A stretch of 64,000 nucleotides of DNA from Aristolochia californica (lineage: Eukaryota > Streptophyta > Magnoliopsida > Piperales > Aristolochiaceae), in assembly GCA_029961685.1 (NCBI GenBank), contig JARWKL010000006.1, positions 13,646,748 through 13,710,747 of the forward strand. Direction: 5' to 3'. The position numbers were made by a program, and so were the translations under genes. The notes beneath the pieces were generated by a model. The model was not told where the DNA came from and did no database searches. It saw only the letters and a program-made list of their open reading frames with translations. Positions 36,956 through 51,719 of this stretch are shown piece by piece. The stretch's first letter is position 1. Each line of letters starts with the position of its first letter.

Positions 36956-38200
36956 TGCCAAAATTGTGAATCATTTCTAACAAAAATTAGAGCCGTCACA
37001 CATCATTAATCGATCAAAACATTTATGATGATCTATGTATGTTAGGTCTGCTTTTTTTAAAATAGGCAAAACTTTGGTTGTTTGGCTCATGTAAATATCC
37101 CACCGCACGTTAACTTGAGAATTTAATTTTTTCTACTCCTCGAAATTTTTGGATCATTAGGTCATTTGCATCTTCAACATTTTTCAGGCATGCATATCCA
37201 CATTTAAAAAGTGTTAGGATCAATTAGAAATCTCTTTCTTATGAAATTTCACCAAGCTATTAGGGGTTTTACTAGTGGAATTTCCCAAACATGGATAACA
37301 AAACTTTGGTGTTCATTTTTAGTGGGTGAAATAATTTTCTTCAGTTACATTTATTATAGTTTTGTATACATAAACTCTAAAATTTTCATTTTGTTGTGAT
37401 CTATTTGCCTTATCTTTTTGTTTACAAGAGAAAAGGGAGAGTAAAAACTTATGTTTGGATATGAAAAAAAATTGAACATCCAAAATGGAAATGCTCAAAT
37501 GCTGAGAGAGACAAATCCAAAAAATATCTGTACTTTTTATGGATTGTAAACTCTTTTTTTTTATATATTAGCTTTTGAAATCATTGAAAAAGGTGGGGTG
37601 AGGCATTTTTAACTGAGTGGGGACTCCCGAACCATAAGTCATTTCTAACTAAACTTATAGCCGTTACACATCATTAATCGATAAAAATATTTATGATGAT
37701 CTAGGATTGTTAGCTCCTTTTTTTATAAAATTGGCAAAAAGAGAGTTGTATGGCTCAGGTAATTATCCCACCACACGTTAACTTGAGAATTTAATTTTTC
37801 TACTCCTTGAAATTTTTGGATCATTAGGTCATTTGCATCTTCAAAATGTTTCAGGCATGCATATCAACAACATTTAAAACATGTTAGGATCAATTACAAA
37901 TCTCTTTCTTATAAAGTTTCACCAAGCTATTAGGGGTTGTACAAGTGAAATTTCCCAAACATGGATAAGAAAACTTTGGTGTCCATTTTTAGTGCGTTAA
38001 ATAATTTTTTTCACTTTCATTTATTATTGTTTTCAATTTTTTGCATACATAAAGTCAAAAATTTTCATTTTGTTGTGATCTATTTTCCTTTTCTTTTTGT
38101 TTATGAGAAAAATTGGAAAGTGAAAACTCAAGTTTGGATTTGAAAATAAAATTGATCATCCAAAAAGGAAATGCACAATTGCTGAGAGATATAATTCCAA
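36956..38200 (+). repeat. Higher-order block Z, copy 1 (~2 monomers)
   Basis: Shares with 51720-52930 the variants GGCTCATGTAAATATCCCAC, CTTATGAAATT(T/C)CACC, TAGTGGGTGAAATAATTTTCTTCAG, ATTTATGATGATCTAGGATTG and a rare GAGAGT(T/A)GTATGGCTCAGGT block. Offset is about 14.77 kb. Confidence 0.75.
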
Positions 38201-38271
38201 ACAGTAACGGTGATTTTTAATGATTGTAAACACTTTGATTTTATATATATTTTTTTTTGCAATCATCAGAA

Positions 38272-40266
38272 AAGGGGGGAGGGGAGGCATTTTTAACTGA
38301 GTGATGACTCTGAAACCAAAAGTCATTTCTGACCAAAATGAAAGCCGTTACACATCATTAATCGATCAAAACATTTACGATGACTTGTGATTGTTAGGTC
38401 TGCTTTTTGTGATACAGGCAAAAAGTGGGTTGTTTGGCTCTAGAAAATATCCAACCGCATGTTAACTTGAGAATTTAATTTTTTCTATTCCTTGAAATTT
38501 TTGGATCATTAGGTCATTTGCAACTTCAACATGTTTCAGGCATGCATATCCACAACATTTAAAACATGATAGGATCAATTAGAAATCCCTTTCTTATAAA
38601 ATTCCACCAAGCTATTAGGGGTCGTACTAGTGAAATTTCCCTAATATGAATAACAAAACTTTGGTTTCATTTTTTGTGTGTGAAATAATTTTCCTCACTT
38701 ACATTTATAATAGTTTTCAATTTTTTGCATACATAAACTCTAAAATTTTCATTTTGTTGTGATCTATTTGCCTTATGTTTTTGTTTACGAGAAAAATGGG
38801 AGAGAGCAAACTCAAGTTTGGATTTGAAAAAAAATTGATCCAAAATGGAAATGCACAAATGCTGAGTGAAATAATTCCAAAAAGTGTCTGTGATTCTTAA
38901 GGATTGTAAAATCTTTTAGTTTTTTATATATTAGGTTTTGCAATCATCGAAAAAGGGGGTGCGACGTATTTTTAACTGAGTGCTGACTCCCAAACCATAG
39001 TCATTTCTAAGAAAAATTAGAGTCATTACACATCATTAATCGATCAAAATATTTACAATGATCTTTGATTGTCAGGTCCATTTTTAAAAAAATTGGCAAA
39101 AAGTTGGTTGTTTGGCTCTTATAAACATCCCATCGCACGGTAACTTGAGAATTTTATTTTTTCTACCCCTTGAAATTTTCGGATCATAAGGTCATTTGCA
39201 TCTTTAACATGTTTTAGGCATGCATATCCACATTTAAAACATGTTAGGATCAATTATAAATCTCTTTCATATAAAATTCCACCATGTTATTAGAGGTTGT
39301 ACTAGTGGAATTTCCCAAACATGGATAACCAAACTTTGGTGTTCATTTTAAGTGCGTGAAATAATTTTCTTCACTTACATTTTTTATAGTTTTCAATTTT
39401 TTGCATGCATATATTCTAAATTTTTCATTTCAACTTGCCTTATCTTTTTGTTTACAAGAAAAATGGGAGTGAGAAAACTAAAGTTTGGATTTGAACAAAA
39501 ATTGACATCCAAAATGGAAATGCACAAATGCTGAGAGAGATAATTCCAAAAAGTATCTGTGATTTTTAAAGATTGTAAATTCTTTTAGTTTTTTATATAT
39601 TAGGTCTTCCAATCATCGAAAAAGTGGGGGTGAGGCATTTTTAAATGAGTGTTGACTCCCAAACCACAAGTCATTTCTAACAAAAATTATAGCTGTTACA
39701 CATCATTAATCAAAGAAAACATTTATGATGATATATGATTGTTAGGTACGTTTTTTTTAAAATAAGCAAAAAGTGGATTGTTTGGCTCTGGTAAATATCC
39801 CAGCGCACGTTAACTTGAGAATATAATTTTTTTTTCTCCTTGATGTTCCAAGCCTGCATATCCACATATAAAACATGTTAGGATCAATTAGAAATCTCTT
39901 TCTTATAAAATTCCACCAAGCTATTAGGGGTTTTACAAAGTGAATTTCACAAACATGATTAACAAAACTTTGGTGTTCACTTTTATTGGGTAAAATAATT
40001 TTCTTCAAGTACATTAATTATAGTATCCAATATTTTTCATTCATAAATTCTAAAATTTTCATTCGGTTGAGATCTATTGTCCTTATCTTTTTATTTAAGA
40101 GAAATATGGGAGGGTGAAAACTCAAGTTTGGATTTAAAAACAAAATTGAACATCCAAAATGGAAATGCTCAAATGCTGAGAGAGATAATTCCAAAAAGAA
40201 TCTATGAATTTTTTGGATTGTAAAATCTTTTTTTTTTATATATATTAGGTTTTGCAATCATTGAAA
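38272..40266 (+). repeat. Higher-order trimer A-B-C, copy 2
   Basis: Same order of diagnostic variants: GATGACTCTGAAACC near 38302, GCGACGTATTTTTAACTG with GGCTCTTATAAACATCCC near 38962-39130, and TTTTTAAATGAGTGTTGAC near 39638. It ends at a 29-base G-tract. A further shared mark with copy 4 is a deletion leaving AAATTGATCCAAAATGG (38833). Confidence 0.78.
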
Positions 40267-42960
40267 GGGGGGGGGGGGGGGGGGGGGGGGGGGGGAAGGC
40301 ATTTTTAACCGAGTGTTGACTCCATAACCAAAAGTCATTTCTAACAAAAATTATAGCTGTCACACATCATTAATTGATCAAAATTTTTACGATGATCTAT
40401 GATTGTTAGGTCCGCTTTTTGTAAAATAGGCAAAAAGTGGGTTGTTTGGCTCTAGTAAATGTCCCACATCATATTAACTTGAGAATTTAAGTTTTTCTAC
40501 TGCTTGAAATTTTCAAATCATTTGGTAATTTGGATCTTCAACATGTTTTAGGCACGCATATCCACATTTAAAACATGTTAGGATCAACTAGAAATCTCTT
40601 TCTTATAAAATTCCACCAAGCTATTTGGGGTTGTACTAATGGAATATCCCAAACATGGACAAAAAAACTTTGGTGTTCATTTGTAGTGTGTGAAATAATT
40701 TTCTTCACTTAAATTTGTTATAGTTTTCAATTTTTTACATACATAAACTCTAAAATTTTCATTTTGTTGTGATCTATTTGCCTTATCATTTTTTTTACGA
40801 GAAAAATGGGAGAGTAAAAACTCAAGTTTGCATACGAAAAAAAATTGAACTTCCAAAATGGAAATTCACAAATGCTAAGAGAGATAATTCTAAAAAGTAT
40901 CTTTAATTTTTATGGATTGTAAACTCTTTCAGTTTTTTATATAATAAGTTTTGCAATCATCGAAAAAGAGGGAGCGAGGCATTTTTATCTGAGTGTTGCT
41001 TCCCAAACCAAAAGTCATTTCTAACAATAATTATAGCCGTTACACATCATTAATCGATCAAAATATTTACGATTGTCTATGATTGTTTGGTCAGTTTTTT
41101 TTAAACAGGCAAAAAATGGTTTGTTTGGCTCTTGTAAATATCCCACCGCACGTTAACTTGAGAATTTAATTTTTTCTACTCCTTCAAAATTATGGATCAT
41201 TAGGTCATTTGCATATTCTACATGTTTCAAGAATGAATATCCACATTTAAAACATGTTAGGATCAATTAGAAATCTCTTTCTCATAAAATTCCACCAAGC
41301 TTTTAGGGGTTGTACTAGTACAATTTCCCAAACATGGATAACAAAACTTTGGTGTTCATTTTTAGTGCGTAAAATAATTTTAATCACTTACATTTCTTAT
41401 AGTTTTCAATTTTTTGCATACATAAACTCTAATATTTTCATTTTGTTGTGATCTATTTGCCTTTTCTTTTTTTACGAGAATAATGGGAGTGTGAAAACTC
41501 AAGTTTGGATTTAAAAAAAATTGAACATCCAAAACGAAAATGCAAAAATGCTGAGAGAGATAATTCCAAAAATTATTTGTGAGTTTTAAGGATTGTAAAC
41601 TCTTTTAGTTTTTTATATGTTAGGTTTTGCAATCATTGAAAAAAGGGTGCGCGACATTTTTATTTGAGTGTTGACTCCCAAACCATAAGTAATTTCTAAA
41701 AAAAATTATAACTTTTACAAGTCATTAATCTATCAAAAACTTTACGATGATCTATGATTGTTAGGTCCGCTTTTTGTAAAAAAAGCAAAAACTGGGTTGT
41801 TTGGCTCTTTTAAATATCCCACCGCACGTTAACTTGAGATTTTAATTTTTTCTACTCCTTGAAATTTTTGGATCATTAGATCATTTGCTTCTTCAACATT
41901 TTTCGGGCATGCACATCCACACACATTTAAAACATGTTAGGATCAATTAGAAATCTCTTTCTTATAAAATTGCTCCAAGCTATTAGGGGTTATACTAGTG
42001 GAATTTCCCAAACATGGATAACAAAACTTTGGTGTTCATTTTTAGTGCTTGAAATAATTTTCTTCACGTACATTTGTTATAGTTTTCAATTTTTTACGTA
42101 CATAAACTCTAAAATTTTCATTTTGTTGTGATCTATTTGCCTTATCTTTTTGTTTGCGAGAAAAATGGGAGAGTAAAAACTCAAGTTTGGATTAAAGAAA
42201 AAATTGAACATACAAAATGGAAATGGACAATTGCTGAGGGAGATAATTCCAAGCAGTATCTGTGATTTTTAATGATTTTAAACTCTTTTTTCTTTTTATA
42301 TATAAGGTTTTAGAATCAACGAAAAAGGGGGGCCGAGGAATTTTTAACTGAGTGTTGATTCCCAAACCATAAGTCATTTCTAACAAAAATTATATCTGTT
42401 ACACATCATTAATTGATCAAAACATTTACGATGATCTATGATTGTTAGGTCCACTTTTTGTAAAATAGGCAAAAAGTGGTTTGTTTGGCTCTGGTTAATA
42501 TCCCACCGCTCATTAACTTGAGAATTTAATTTTTTCTACTCTTTGAAATTTTTGGATCATTTGGTCATTTGCATCTTCAACATGTTTCAGGCATGCATAT
42601 CATCATTTAAAACATGTTAGGACCAATTAGTAATTTCTTTCTTGTAAAATTCCACCATGCTATTAGGGGTTGTATTAGTCGAATTTTCCAAATATGGATA
42701 AATAAATTTTGGTGTTCATTTTTAATGCAAGTACTAATTTTCTTCACTAACATTTGTTATAGTTTTCAATTTTTTGTGTAAATAAACTCTAAATTTTTCA
42801 TTTTCTTGTGGTGTATTTGCCATATCTTTTAATTTACGAGAGACAAGGGAGAGGGAAAAGTCAAGTTTGGATTTGAAAAAAAATTGAACAACCAACATGG
42901 AAATCTGAGAGAGATAATTCCAAAAAGTATCTGTGATTTTTAAGGATTGTAAACTCTTTT
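39850..42960 (+). repeat. Higher-order block X, copy 1 (~4.5 monomers)
   Basis: Collinear with 59750-62800 at a constant offset of about 19.86-19.9 kb. Shared rare variants in order: GGGGTTTTACAAAGTGAATTTC (39927), GAGTGTTGCTTCCCAAACCAAAAG (about 40991), ACGATTGTCTATGATTG (about 41070), CGACATTTTTATTTGAG (about 41653), GGGGGGCCGAGGAATTTTTAACTG (about 42328), CTGGTTAATATCCC and a GGATAAATAAATTTTGG/GTGCAAG run (about 42698-42730). Confidence 0.85.
40267..40295 (+). repeat. Expanded G-tract, 29 G
   Basis: At the 3' edge of trimer copy 2. Confidence 0.85.
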
Positions 42961-43009
42961 AGTTTTGGATATATTAGGTTTTGCAATCATCGGAAAAGGG
43001 GGAGGGGGG

Positions 43010-44940
43010 GGGAGGCATTTTTAACTGTGTTGACTCCCAAACCACAAGTCATTTCTAAATAAAATGATAGCCGTTACACATCATTAATCAATCAAAACAT
43101 TTACAATGATCTATGATTGTCAGGTCCACTTTTTGTAAAAGAGGCAAAAAGTGGATTGTTTGGTTATGGTAAATATCCCACCACACATTAACTTGAGAAT
43201 TTAATTTTTTTTGCTCCTATAAATTTTTGAATCATTAGGCCATTTTCTTCTTCATCATGTTTCAAGCATGCATATCCACATTTGAAACATGTTAGGATCA
43301 ATTAGAAATCTCTTTCTTATAAAATTCCACCAAGCTATTCGGGGTTGTACTTGTGGGATTTACCATACATGGATAAATAAACTTTGGTGTTCATTTTTAG
43401 TGCGTTAAATAAATTTCATCACTTAAATTTATTATAGTTTTCAATTTTTTTGCATACATAAACTCTAAAATTTTCATTTTGTTGTGAACTATTTTCCTTA
43501 TCATTTTGTTTAAGAGAAAAATGGGAAAGTGAAAACTCAAGTTTGGATTTGAAAATAAAATTGAATATCCAAAATGGAAATGCACAAATTCTGAGTGAGA
43601 AAATTCCAAAAAGTATCTGTGATTTTTAAGGATTGTAAACTCTTTTTGTTTTTTATATATTAGGTTTTGCAATCATCGAAAAAGGGGGGTTGAGCCATGT
43701 TAACTGAGTGTTGACTCCATAACCATAAGTCATTTCTAACAAAAATTATAGTCGTTACACATCATTAATCGATTGAAACATTTACGATGATCTATGATTG
43801 TTAGGTCCACTTTTAGTAAAATAGGCAAAAAGTAGTTTGTTTGGCTCTGGTAAATATCCCACAGCATGTTTACTTGAGAATTTAATTTTTTCTACCCCTT
43901 GAAATTTTCCGACCATTAGGTCATTTGCATCTTCAACATTTTTCAGGCATGCATATCCACATTTAAAACATGTTAGGATCAAGTAGAAATCTCTTTCTTA
44001 TAAAATTTCACGAAGCTATTAGAGGTAGTACATTGGAATTTCCCAAACATGGTTAACAAAACTTTGGTGTTCATTTTTAGTGGGTGAAATAATTTTCTTC
44101 ATTTACATTTATTATAGTTTTCTATTTTTTGCTTACATAAAATCTAAAATTTTCATTTTGTTGTGATCTATTTGCCTTATCTTTTTTTTTACAAGAAAAA
44201 TGGGTGTGTGAAAACTCAAGTTTGGATTTGAAAAAAAAATTGAACATCCAAAATGAAAATGCACAATTGCTGAGAGAGATAATTCCAAATAGTATCTGTG
44301 ATTTTTAATGATTGTAAATGCTTTTATTTTTTATATATTAGGTTTTGCAATCATCGGAAAAGGGGGGTGAGGCATTTTTATTTGAGTGATGACTCTGAAA
44401 CCAAAAGTCATTTCTGACAAAAATTGAAACCGTTACACATCATTAATCGATCAAAACATTTACGATGACCTATGATTGTTAGATCTGCTTTTTGTGATAA
44501 AGGGAAAAAGTTGGTTGTTCGGCACTAGTAAATATCCAACGGCATGTTAACTCGAGAATTTAATTTTTTCTGCTCCTTGAAATTTTTGGATCATTAGGTC
44601 ATTTGCATCTTCAACATGTTTCAGGCATGCATATCCACAACATTTAAAACATGATAGGATCAATTAGGAATCCCTTTCTTATAAAATTCCACCAAGCAAT
44701 TAGGGGTTGTACTAGTGAAATTTCCCAAACATGGATAACAAAACTTTGGTTTCATTTTTTGTGTGTGAAATAATTTTGTTCACTTACATTTATTACAATT
44801 TTCAATTTTTTGCATACATAAACTCTAAAATTTTCATTTTCTTGTGGTCTATTTGTCTTATCTTTTAATTTACGAGAAAAAAGGGACAAGGAAAAGACAA
44901 GTTTGGATTTGAAAAAAAATTGAACATAAAAAATGGAAAT
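43010..44940 (+). repeat. Higher-order block Y, copy 1, truncated
   Basis: Three monomers: AACTGTGTTGACTCCCAAACCACAAG (about 43024), GGGGGGTTGAGCCAT with GACTCCATAACC (about 43684), and GATGACTCTGAAACC (about 44389). Offset to 53090-55060 is about 10.1 kb. It ends abruptly at 44941, where AAATGG joins ACATTAACTTTAGAATTT by deletion. Confidence 0.75.
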
Positions 44941-46751
44941 GTACATTAACTTTAGAATTTAATTTTTTCTGCTCAAAATTTTTGGATTATTAGGTCATTT
45001 TCTTCTTCATCATGTTTCAAGCATGCATATCCACATTTGAAACGTGTTAGGATCAATTCGAAACATCTTTCTGCTAAAATTCCACCAAGCTATTTGGGGT
45101 TGTGCTTGTGGAATTTAACAAACATGGATAAATAAACTTTGGTGTTCATTTTTAGTGCGTTATATAATTTTCATCACTTACACTTATTATAGTTTTCAAT
45201 TTTTTTGCATACATAAACTCTAAAATTTTCATTTCGTTGTGATCTATTTGCCATATCTTTTTGTTTACGAGAAAAATGGGAGAGTGCAAACTCAAGTTTG
45301 GATTTGAAAAAAAAATTGAACATCCAAAATGGAAATGAACAAATTCTGAGTGAGCTAATTCCAAAAAGTATCTGTGATTTTTAAGGATTGTAAACTCTTT
45401 TTTTTTTATATATTAGGTTTTGCAATCATCGAAAAAGGGGGGCCGAGGCATTTTTAACTGAGTGTTGACTCCATAACCATAAGTCATTTCTAACAAAAAT
45501 TATAGCCGTTACACATCATTAATCGATCAAAACATTTACGTTGATCAATGATTGTTAGGCCCGCTTTTAGTAAAATAGGGAAACAGTTGGTTGTTTAGCT
45601 CTGGTAAAAATCCCACCGCACGTTAACTTGAGAATTTAATTTTTGTTATTCCTAGAAATTTTTGGATCATTAGGTCATTTGCAACTTCAACATTTTTCAG
45701 GCCTACATATCCACATTTAAAACATGTTAGGATCAACTACAAATCTCTTTCTTTTAAAATTCCACCAAGCTATTTGGGGATGTATTAGTGGAATTTCCCA
45801 AAGATGGATAACAAAAATTTGGTCTTCATTTTTAATACATTAAATAATTTTCTTCACTTACATTTATTATAGTTTTCAATTTTTTGCATACATAAACTCT
45901 AAAATTTTGACTTTTTTGTAATCTATTTGCCTTATCATTTTGTTTAAGAGAAAAATGGGAAAGTGAAAACTCAAATTTGGATTTGAAAAAAAATTGAACA
46001 TCCAAAATGGAAATGTGCAAATGCCGAGAGAGATATTTCAAAAAAGTTTGTGTGATTTTTATGGATTTAAAACTTTTTTAGTTTTTTATATATTAGGTTT
46101 TTCAATCATCGGAAAAGGGGAGGCGAATACTTTTTTAACTGAGTGTTGACTCCCAAACCATAAGTCATTTCTAACAAAAATTATAGATGTTACACATCAT
46201 TAATCGATCATAAAAATTATGATGATCTATGATTGTTAGGTCCGCTTTTTTTAAAATAGGAAAAAAAGTGGGTTGTTTGGCTCTGGTAATATATCCCACC
46301 TCACGTTAACTTGAGAATTTAATTTTTTCTACTCCTTGAAATTTTTGGATCATTAGGTCATTTGCATCTTGAACATGTTTCAAGCAAGCATATCCCCATT
46401 TAAAACATGTTAGGATCAATTAGAAATCTCTTTCTTATAAAATTCCACTAAGCTATTAGGGGTTGTACTAGTGGAATTTCCCAAACATGGATAAGAAAAC
46501 TTTGGTGTTCATTTTTAGTGCATGAAATTATTTTCTCCACTTACATTAATTATAGTTTTCAAGTTTTTTGCATACATAAAATATAAAATTTTCATTTTTT
46601 TGTGACCCATTTGCCATATCTTTTTTATTATGAGAGAAATGGGAGAGTAAAAACTCAAGTTTGGATTCTAAATAAAATTGAACAACCAAAATGGAAATGC
46701 ACAATTGCTGAGAGAGATAATTCCAAAAAGTATCTATGATTTTTAAGGATT

Positions 46752-46762
46752 GTAAACTCCCA
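46752..46762. other. Deletion junction that removes a G-tract
   Basis: GATTGTAAACTC is joined to CCAGACCACAAG. ACTC occurs on both sides in intact monomers, so about 85 bp including the G-tract was lost at a 4-base homology. Confidence 0.75.
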
Positions 46763-47399
46763 GACCACAAGTCATTTCTAATTAAAATTATAGCCGTTGC
46801 ACATCATGAATCGATCAAAACATTTACGATGATCTATGATTATTAGGTCCGTTTTTTGTAAAATAGGCAAAAAGTTGATTGTTTGGCTCTGGTATATATC
46901 CCACCCCACGTTAACTTGAAAATTTAATTTTTTCTGCTCCTTGAAATTTTTGGATCATTAGTTCATTTGAATCTTCAACATTTTTCAGGCGTACATATCC
47001 ACATTTAGAACATGTTAGGATGAAGAAGAAATCTCTTTCTTATAAAATTTCACAGCGCTAATAGGGGTAGTACATTGGAATTTTCTAAACATGGATAACA
47101 AAACTTTGGTGTACTTTTTTAGCGCATGAAATAATTTTTTTCACTTACATTTGTTATAGTTTTATATTTTTGCATACGTAAACTCTAAAATTTTCATTTT
47201 GTTGTGATCTATTTGCCTTATCTTTTTGTTTATGAGAAAAATGGGAGTGTGAAAACTCAAGTTTGGATTTAAAAAAAATTGAACATCCAAAATGAAAAAG
47301 AACAATTTCTAAGAGAGATAATTCCAAACAGTATCTATGATTTTTAATGAATGGTAAACGCTTTGATTTTTTATTTATAAGGTTTTGCAATCATCAGAA

Positions 47400-48773
47400 A
47401 AGGGGGGGTGAGGAATTTTTAACTGAGTGTTGACTCTGAAACCATAAGTCATTTCTTACAAAAAATATAGCCATTACACATCATTAATCGATCAAAACAT
47501 TTACCATGACCTATGATTATTACGTCCACTTTTTGTGATATAGGCAAAAAAGTGGGTTGTTTGGTTCTCGTAAATATCCAACCGCACGTTAACTTGAGAA
47601 TTAAATTTTTTCGACTCCTTGAAATTTTTGGATCATTAGGTCATTTGCATCTTCAATATGTTTCAGGCATGGATATCCACAACATTTAAAACATGATAGG
47701 ATAAATTAGAAATCTATTTCTTATAAAATTCCGCCAAGCTATTAGATTGTACTAGTGAAATTTCCAAAACATGGATAACAAAAATTTGGTGTCCATTTTT
47801 TGTGTGTGAAATAATTTTCTTCACTTACATTTATTATAGTTTTCATTTTTTTGCATACATAAACTCTAAAATTTTCATTTTGTTGTGATCTATTTGACTT
47901 ATCTTTTTGTTTGTGAGAAAAATGGGAGAGTGCAAATTCAAGTTTGGATTTGAAAAAAAATTGAACATCCAAAATGGAAATGCACAAATGTTGAGTGAGA
48001 TAATTCGAAAAAGTATCTGTGATTTTTAGGGATTGTAAACTCTTTTATTTTTTTGTATATTAGGTTTTGCAATCATCGAAAAAGGGTGTGCGACGTATTT
48101 TTAAATGAGTGTTGTCTCATAAACCATAAGTCATTTCTAAGAAAAATTATAGCCTTTACACATCATTAATTGATCAAAATATTTACGATGATTTTTGATT
48201 GTCAGGTCTATTTTTTTTAAATGGGCAAAAAGTTGGTTGTTTGGCTCTTAAAAACATCCCACCGCACGTTAACTTGAGAATTTATTTTTTCTACTCCTTA
48301 AAATATTTTGATAATTAGGTCATTTGCATCTTTAACATGTTTAAGGCATGCATATCCACATTTAAAACAAGTTAGGATCAATTATAAATCTCTTTCATAT
48401 AAAAGTCCACCAAGCTATTTGAGGTTGTACAAGAGGAATTTCCCAAACATGGATAACCAAACTTTTGGTGTTCATTTTTAATGTATGAAATAATTTTCTT
48501 AACCTACATTTGTTATAGTTTTCAATTTTTTGCATACATAAACTCTAAAATTTTCATTTGGTTTTGATCAGTTTGCCTTATCTTTTTGTTTACGAGAAAA
48601 ATGGGAGGGAGAAAAATAAAGTTTGAATTTGAACAAAAATTGACATCTAAAATGAAAATGCACAAATGCTGAGAGAAATAATTCCAAAAAGTATCTGTGA
48701 TTTTTAAAGATTTTAAACTCTTTTAGTTTTTTATATATTAGGTTTTCCAATCATCGGAAAAGGGGGTGTGGCA

Positions 48774-48805
<32 letters not shown>

Positions 48806-49480
48806 GGGGGCGTGGCAATTTTAAATGAGTGTTGACTCCCAAACTGCAAGTCATTTCCAACAAAATTTATAGCTGTTACACATCATTAATCAAACAAAAT
48901 ATTTAGGATGATCTATGATTTTTATGTACACTTTTTGTAAAATAGGCAAAAAGTGGGTTATTTTGCTTTGGTAAATATCCCCCTGCACGTTTACCTGAGA
49001 ATTTAATTTTTTCTACTCCTTGAAATTTTTGGATCATTAGGTCATTTGCAACTTCAACATGTTTCAGGCTGGCATATCCACATTTAAAACATGTTAGGAT
49101 AAATTATAAATTTCTTTCTTATAAAATTCTACCAAGCTATTAGGGGTTGTACTAGTGGAATTTCCCAAAAACTCCATAACAAAACTTTTGTGTTCATTTT
49201 TAGTGCATGAAATACTTTTCTTCACTTACATTTGTTATAGTTTTGAATTTTTTACATACATAAACTCTAAAATTTTCATTTTGTTGTGATCTTTTTGCCT
49301 TATCTTTTTGTTTACGAGAAAAATGAGAGAGTAAAAACTCAATTTGGATTTGAAAAAAAATTGAACATGCAAAATAGAAATGCACAATTGCTGAGAGAGA
49401 TAATTCCAAGCAGCCTCTGTGATTTTTAATGATTGTAAACTCTTTTATTTTTTATATATTAGGTCTTTAAATCATCGAAA
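47400..49480 (+). repeat. Higher-order trimer A-B-C, copy 3
   Basis: GACTCTGAAACC near 47425, GCGACGTATTTTTAAATG with GGCTCTTAAAAACATCCC near 48091-48260, and AATTTTAAATGAGTGTTGAC near 48820. A 31-base G-tract lies at the B/C border, and the copy ends in a G-rich region at 49485-49520. Confidence 0.75.
48774..48804 (+). repeat. Expanded G-tract, 31 G
   Basis: At the B/C border of trimer copy 3, flanked by a second G-rich stretch (AGGGGGTGTGGCA before it, TGGGGGCG after it). Confidence 0.85.
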
Positions 49481-49484
49481 AAGG

Positions 49485-49520
49485 GAGAGGGGGAGGAGGG
49501 GGGGGAGGTCAGAGGGGAGG
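49485..49520 (+). repeat. Interrupted G-rich tract with a phase jump
   Basis: Short G runs separated by A, T or C, ending in GGGGAGG joined directly to CAAATGCACAAATGC, an earlier part of the monomer. The G-tract was therefore a rearrangement breakpoint. Confidence 0.75.
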
Positions 49521-50303
49521 CAAATGCACAAATGCTGAGTGAGCTTATTCCAAAAAGTATCTGTGATTTTTAAGGATTGTAAACTCTTTTTTCTATATAT
49601 ATTAGGTTTTGCAATCATCGAAAAAGGGGGGCGAGGCATTTTTAACTGAGTGTTGACTCCCAAACCATAAGTCATTTCTAACACAAATTATAGCCGTTAC
49701 ACATCATTAATCGATCAAAACATTTACGACGATCCACGATTGTTTGGTCGGATTTTTGTAAAATAGGCAAAAAGTGGGTTGTTTGGCTCCTATAAATATC
49801 CCACTGTACGTTTACTTGAAAATTTAATTTTTTCTACTCTTTTAAATTTTTGGATCTTTAGGTCATTTTCATCTTCAACATGTTTCAGGAATACATATCC
49901 ACATTTAAAAGATGTTGGGTTCAATTAGAAATCTATTTCTTATAAATTCCACCAAGCTATTAGGGGTTTTAGAAAGTGAATTTTCCAAACATGGATAACA
50001 AAACTTTGGTGTTCATATTTAGTGGGTGAAATAATTTTCTTCAATTACATTTATTTTATTATCCAATTTTTTGCATTCATAAACTCAAAATTTTTTATTT
50101 TGTTGTGATCTTTTTGCCTTATCTTTTTGTTTACGAGAAACATGGGAGAGTGAAAACTCAAGTTTGGATTTGAAAAAAAATTGAACATAAAAAATGGAAA
50201 TGCTCAAATGCGGAGACAAATAATTCCAAAAAGTATCAGTGATTTTTATGGATTGTAAACTCTTTTTGTTTTTTATATATTAGGTTTTGCAATCATTGAA
50301 AAA

Positions 50304-50319
50304 GGGGGGGGGGGGGGGG
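50304..50319 (+). repeat. Expanded G-tract, 16 G
   Basis: Usual phase; followed by CGGCGCGAGGC instead of CGAGGC. Confidence 0.85.
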
Positions 50320-51719
50320 CGGCGCGAGGCATTTTTAACTGAGTGTTGACTCCCAAACCATAAGTAATTTCTAAAAAAAATTATAGCTGTTACACATCAT
50401 TAATCGATCAAAACATTTACGATGATCTATGATTGTTAGGTCCTCTTTTAGTAAAATAGGCAAAATGTTGGTTATTTGACTCTGGTATGTATCCCACCGC
50501 ACGTTAACTTGAGCATTTAATTTTTTATACTCTTTGAAATTTTTGGATCATTAGGTCATTTACATCTTTAACATTTTTCAGGCATACATTTCCACATTTA
50601 AAACATGTTAGGATCTACTAGAAATCTCTTATGTATAAAATTCCACCAAGCTATTTTGGGTTGTATTAGTGGAATTTCCCAATGATGGACAACAAAACTT
50701 TGGTGTTCATTTTTAGTGCATTAAATAATTTTCTTCGCTTACATTTATTATAGTTTTCAATTTTTTGCATCCATTAACTCAAAAATTTTCATTTTGTTGT
50801 AATCTATTTGCCTTATCATTTTGTTGAAGAGAAAAATGGGAAAGTGAAAACTCTAGTTTGGATTTGAAAAAAAATTGAACATCCAAAATGGAAATGCAGA
50901 AATGCCGAGAGAGATAATTCCAAAAAGTATGTGTGATTTTAAAGGATTTTAAACTCTTTTGGTTTTTTATATATTTGGTTTTTCAATCATCGGAAAAGGG
51001 GGGGCGAGGACTTTTTTAACTGAGTGTTGACTCCCAAACCATAAGTTATTTCTAACAAAAATTATAGCCGTTACACATCATTAATCAATCATAAAAATTG
51101 TGATGATCTATGATTGTTAGGTCCACTTTTTGTAAAATAAGCAAAAAGTGGGTTGTTTGGCTCTCGTAAATATCCCACCGCACGTTAACTTGAGAATTTA
51201 ATTTTTTCTTCTCCTTTGAAATTTTTGGATCGTTAGGTTATTTGCATCTTCAACATGTTTCACGCATGCATATCCACATTTAAAACATGTTAGGGTCAAT
51301 TAGAAATCTCTTTCATATAAAATTCCACCAAGCTATTAGGGGTTGTACTAGTGGAATTTCCACAACATGGATAACAAAACTTTGGTGTTCATTTTTAGTG
51401 AGTGAAATAATTTTCTTCACTTACATTTCTTATAGTTTTCAATTTTTTGGCATACATAAAATCTAAAATTTTCATTTTGTTGTGATCTATTTGCCTTATC
51501 TTTTTTATTACGAGAGAAATGGGGAGTAAAAACTCAAGTTTGGATTCTGAAAAAAATTGAACAACCAAAATCGAAATGCACAATTTCTGAGATAGATAAT
51601 TCCAAATAGTATCTGTGATTTTTAAGGATTGTAAACTCTTTTATTTTTTAGATGTTAGGTTTTGCGATCAAAGGAAAAGAGGGGAGAGTGGGTGGGGGGG
51701 CGGTGGCCGAGGCTTTTTT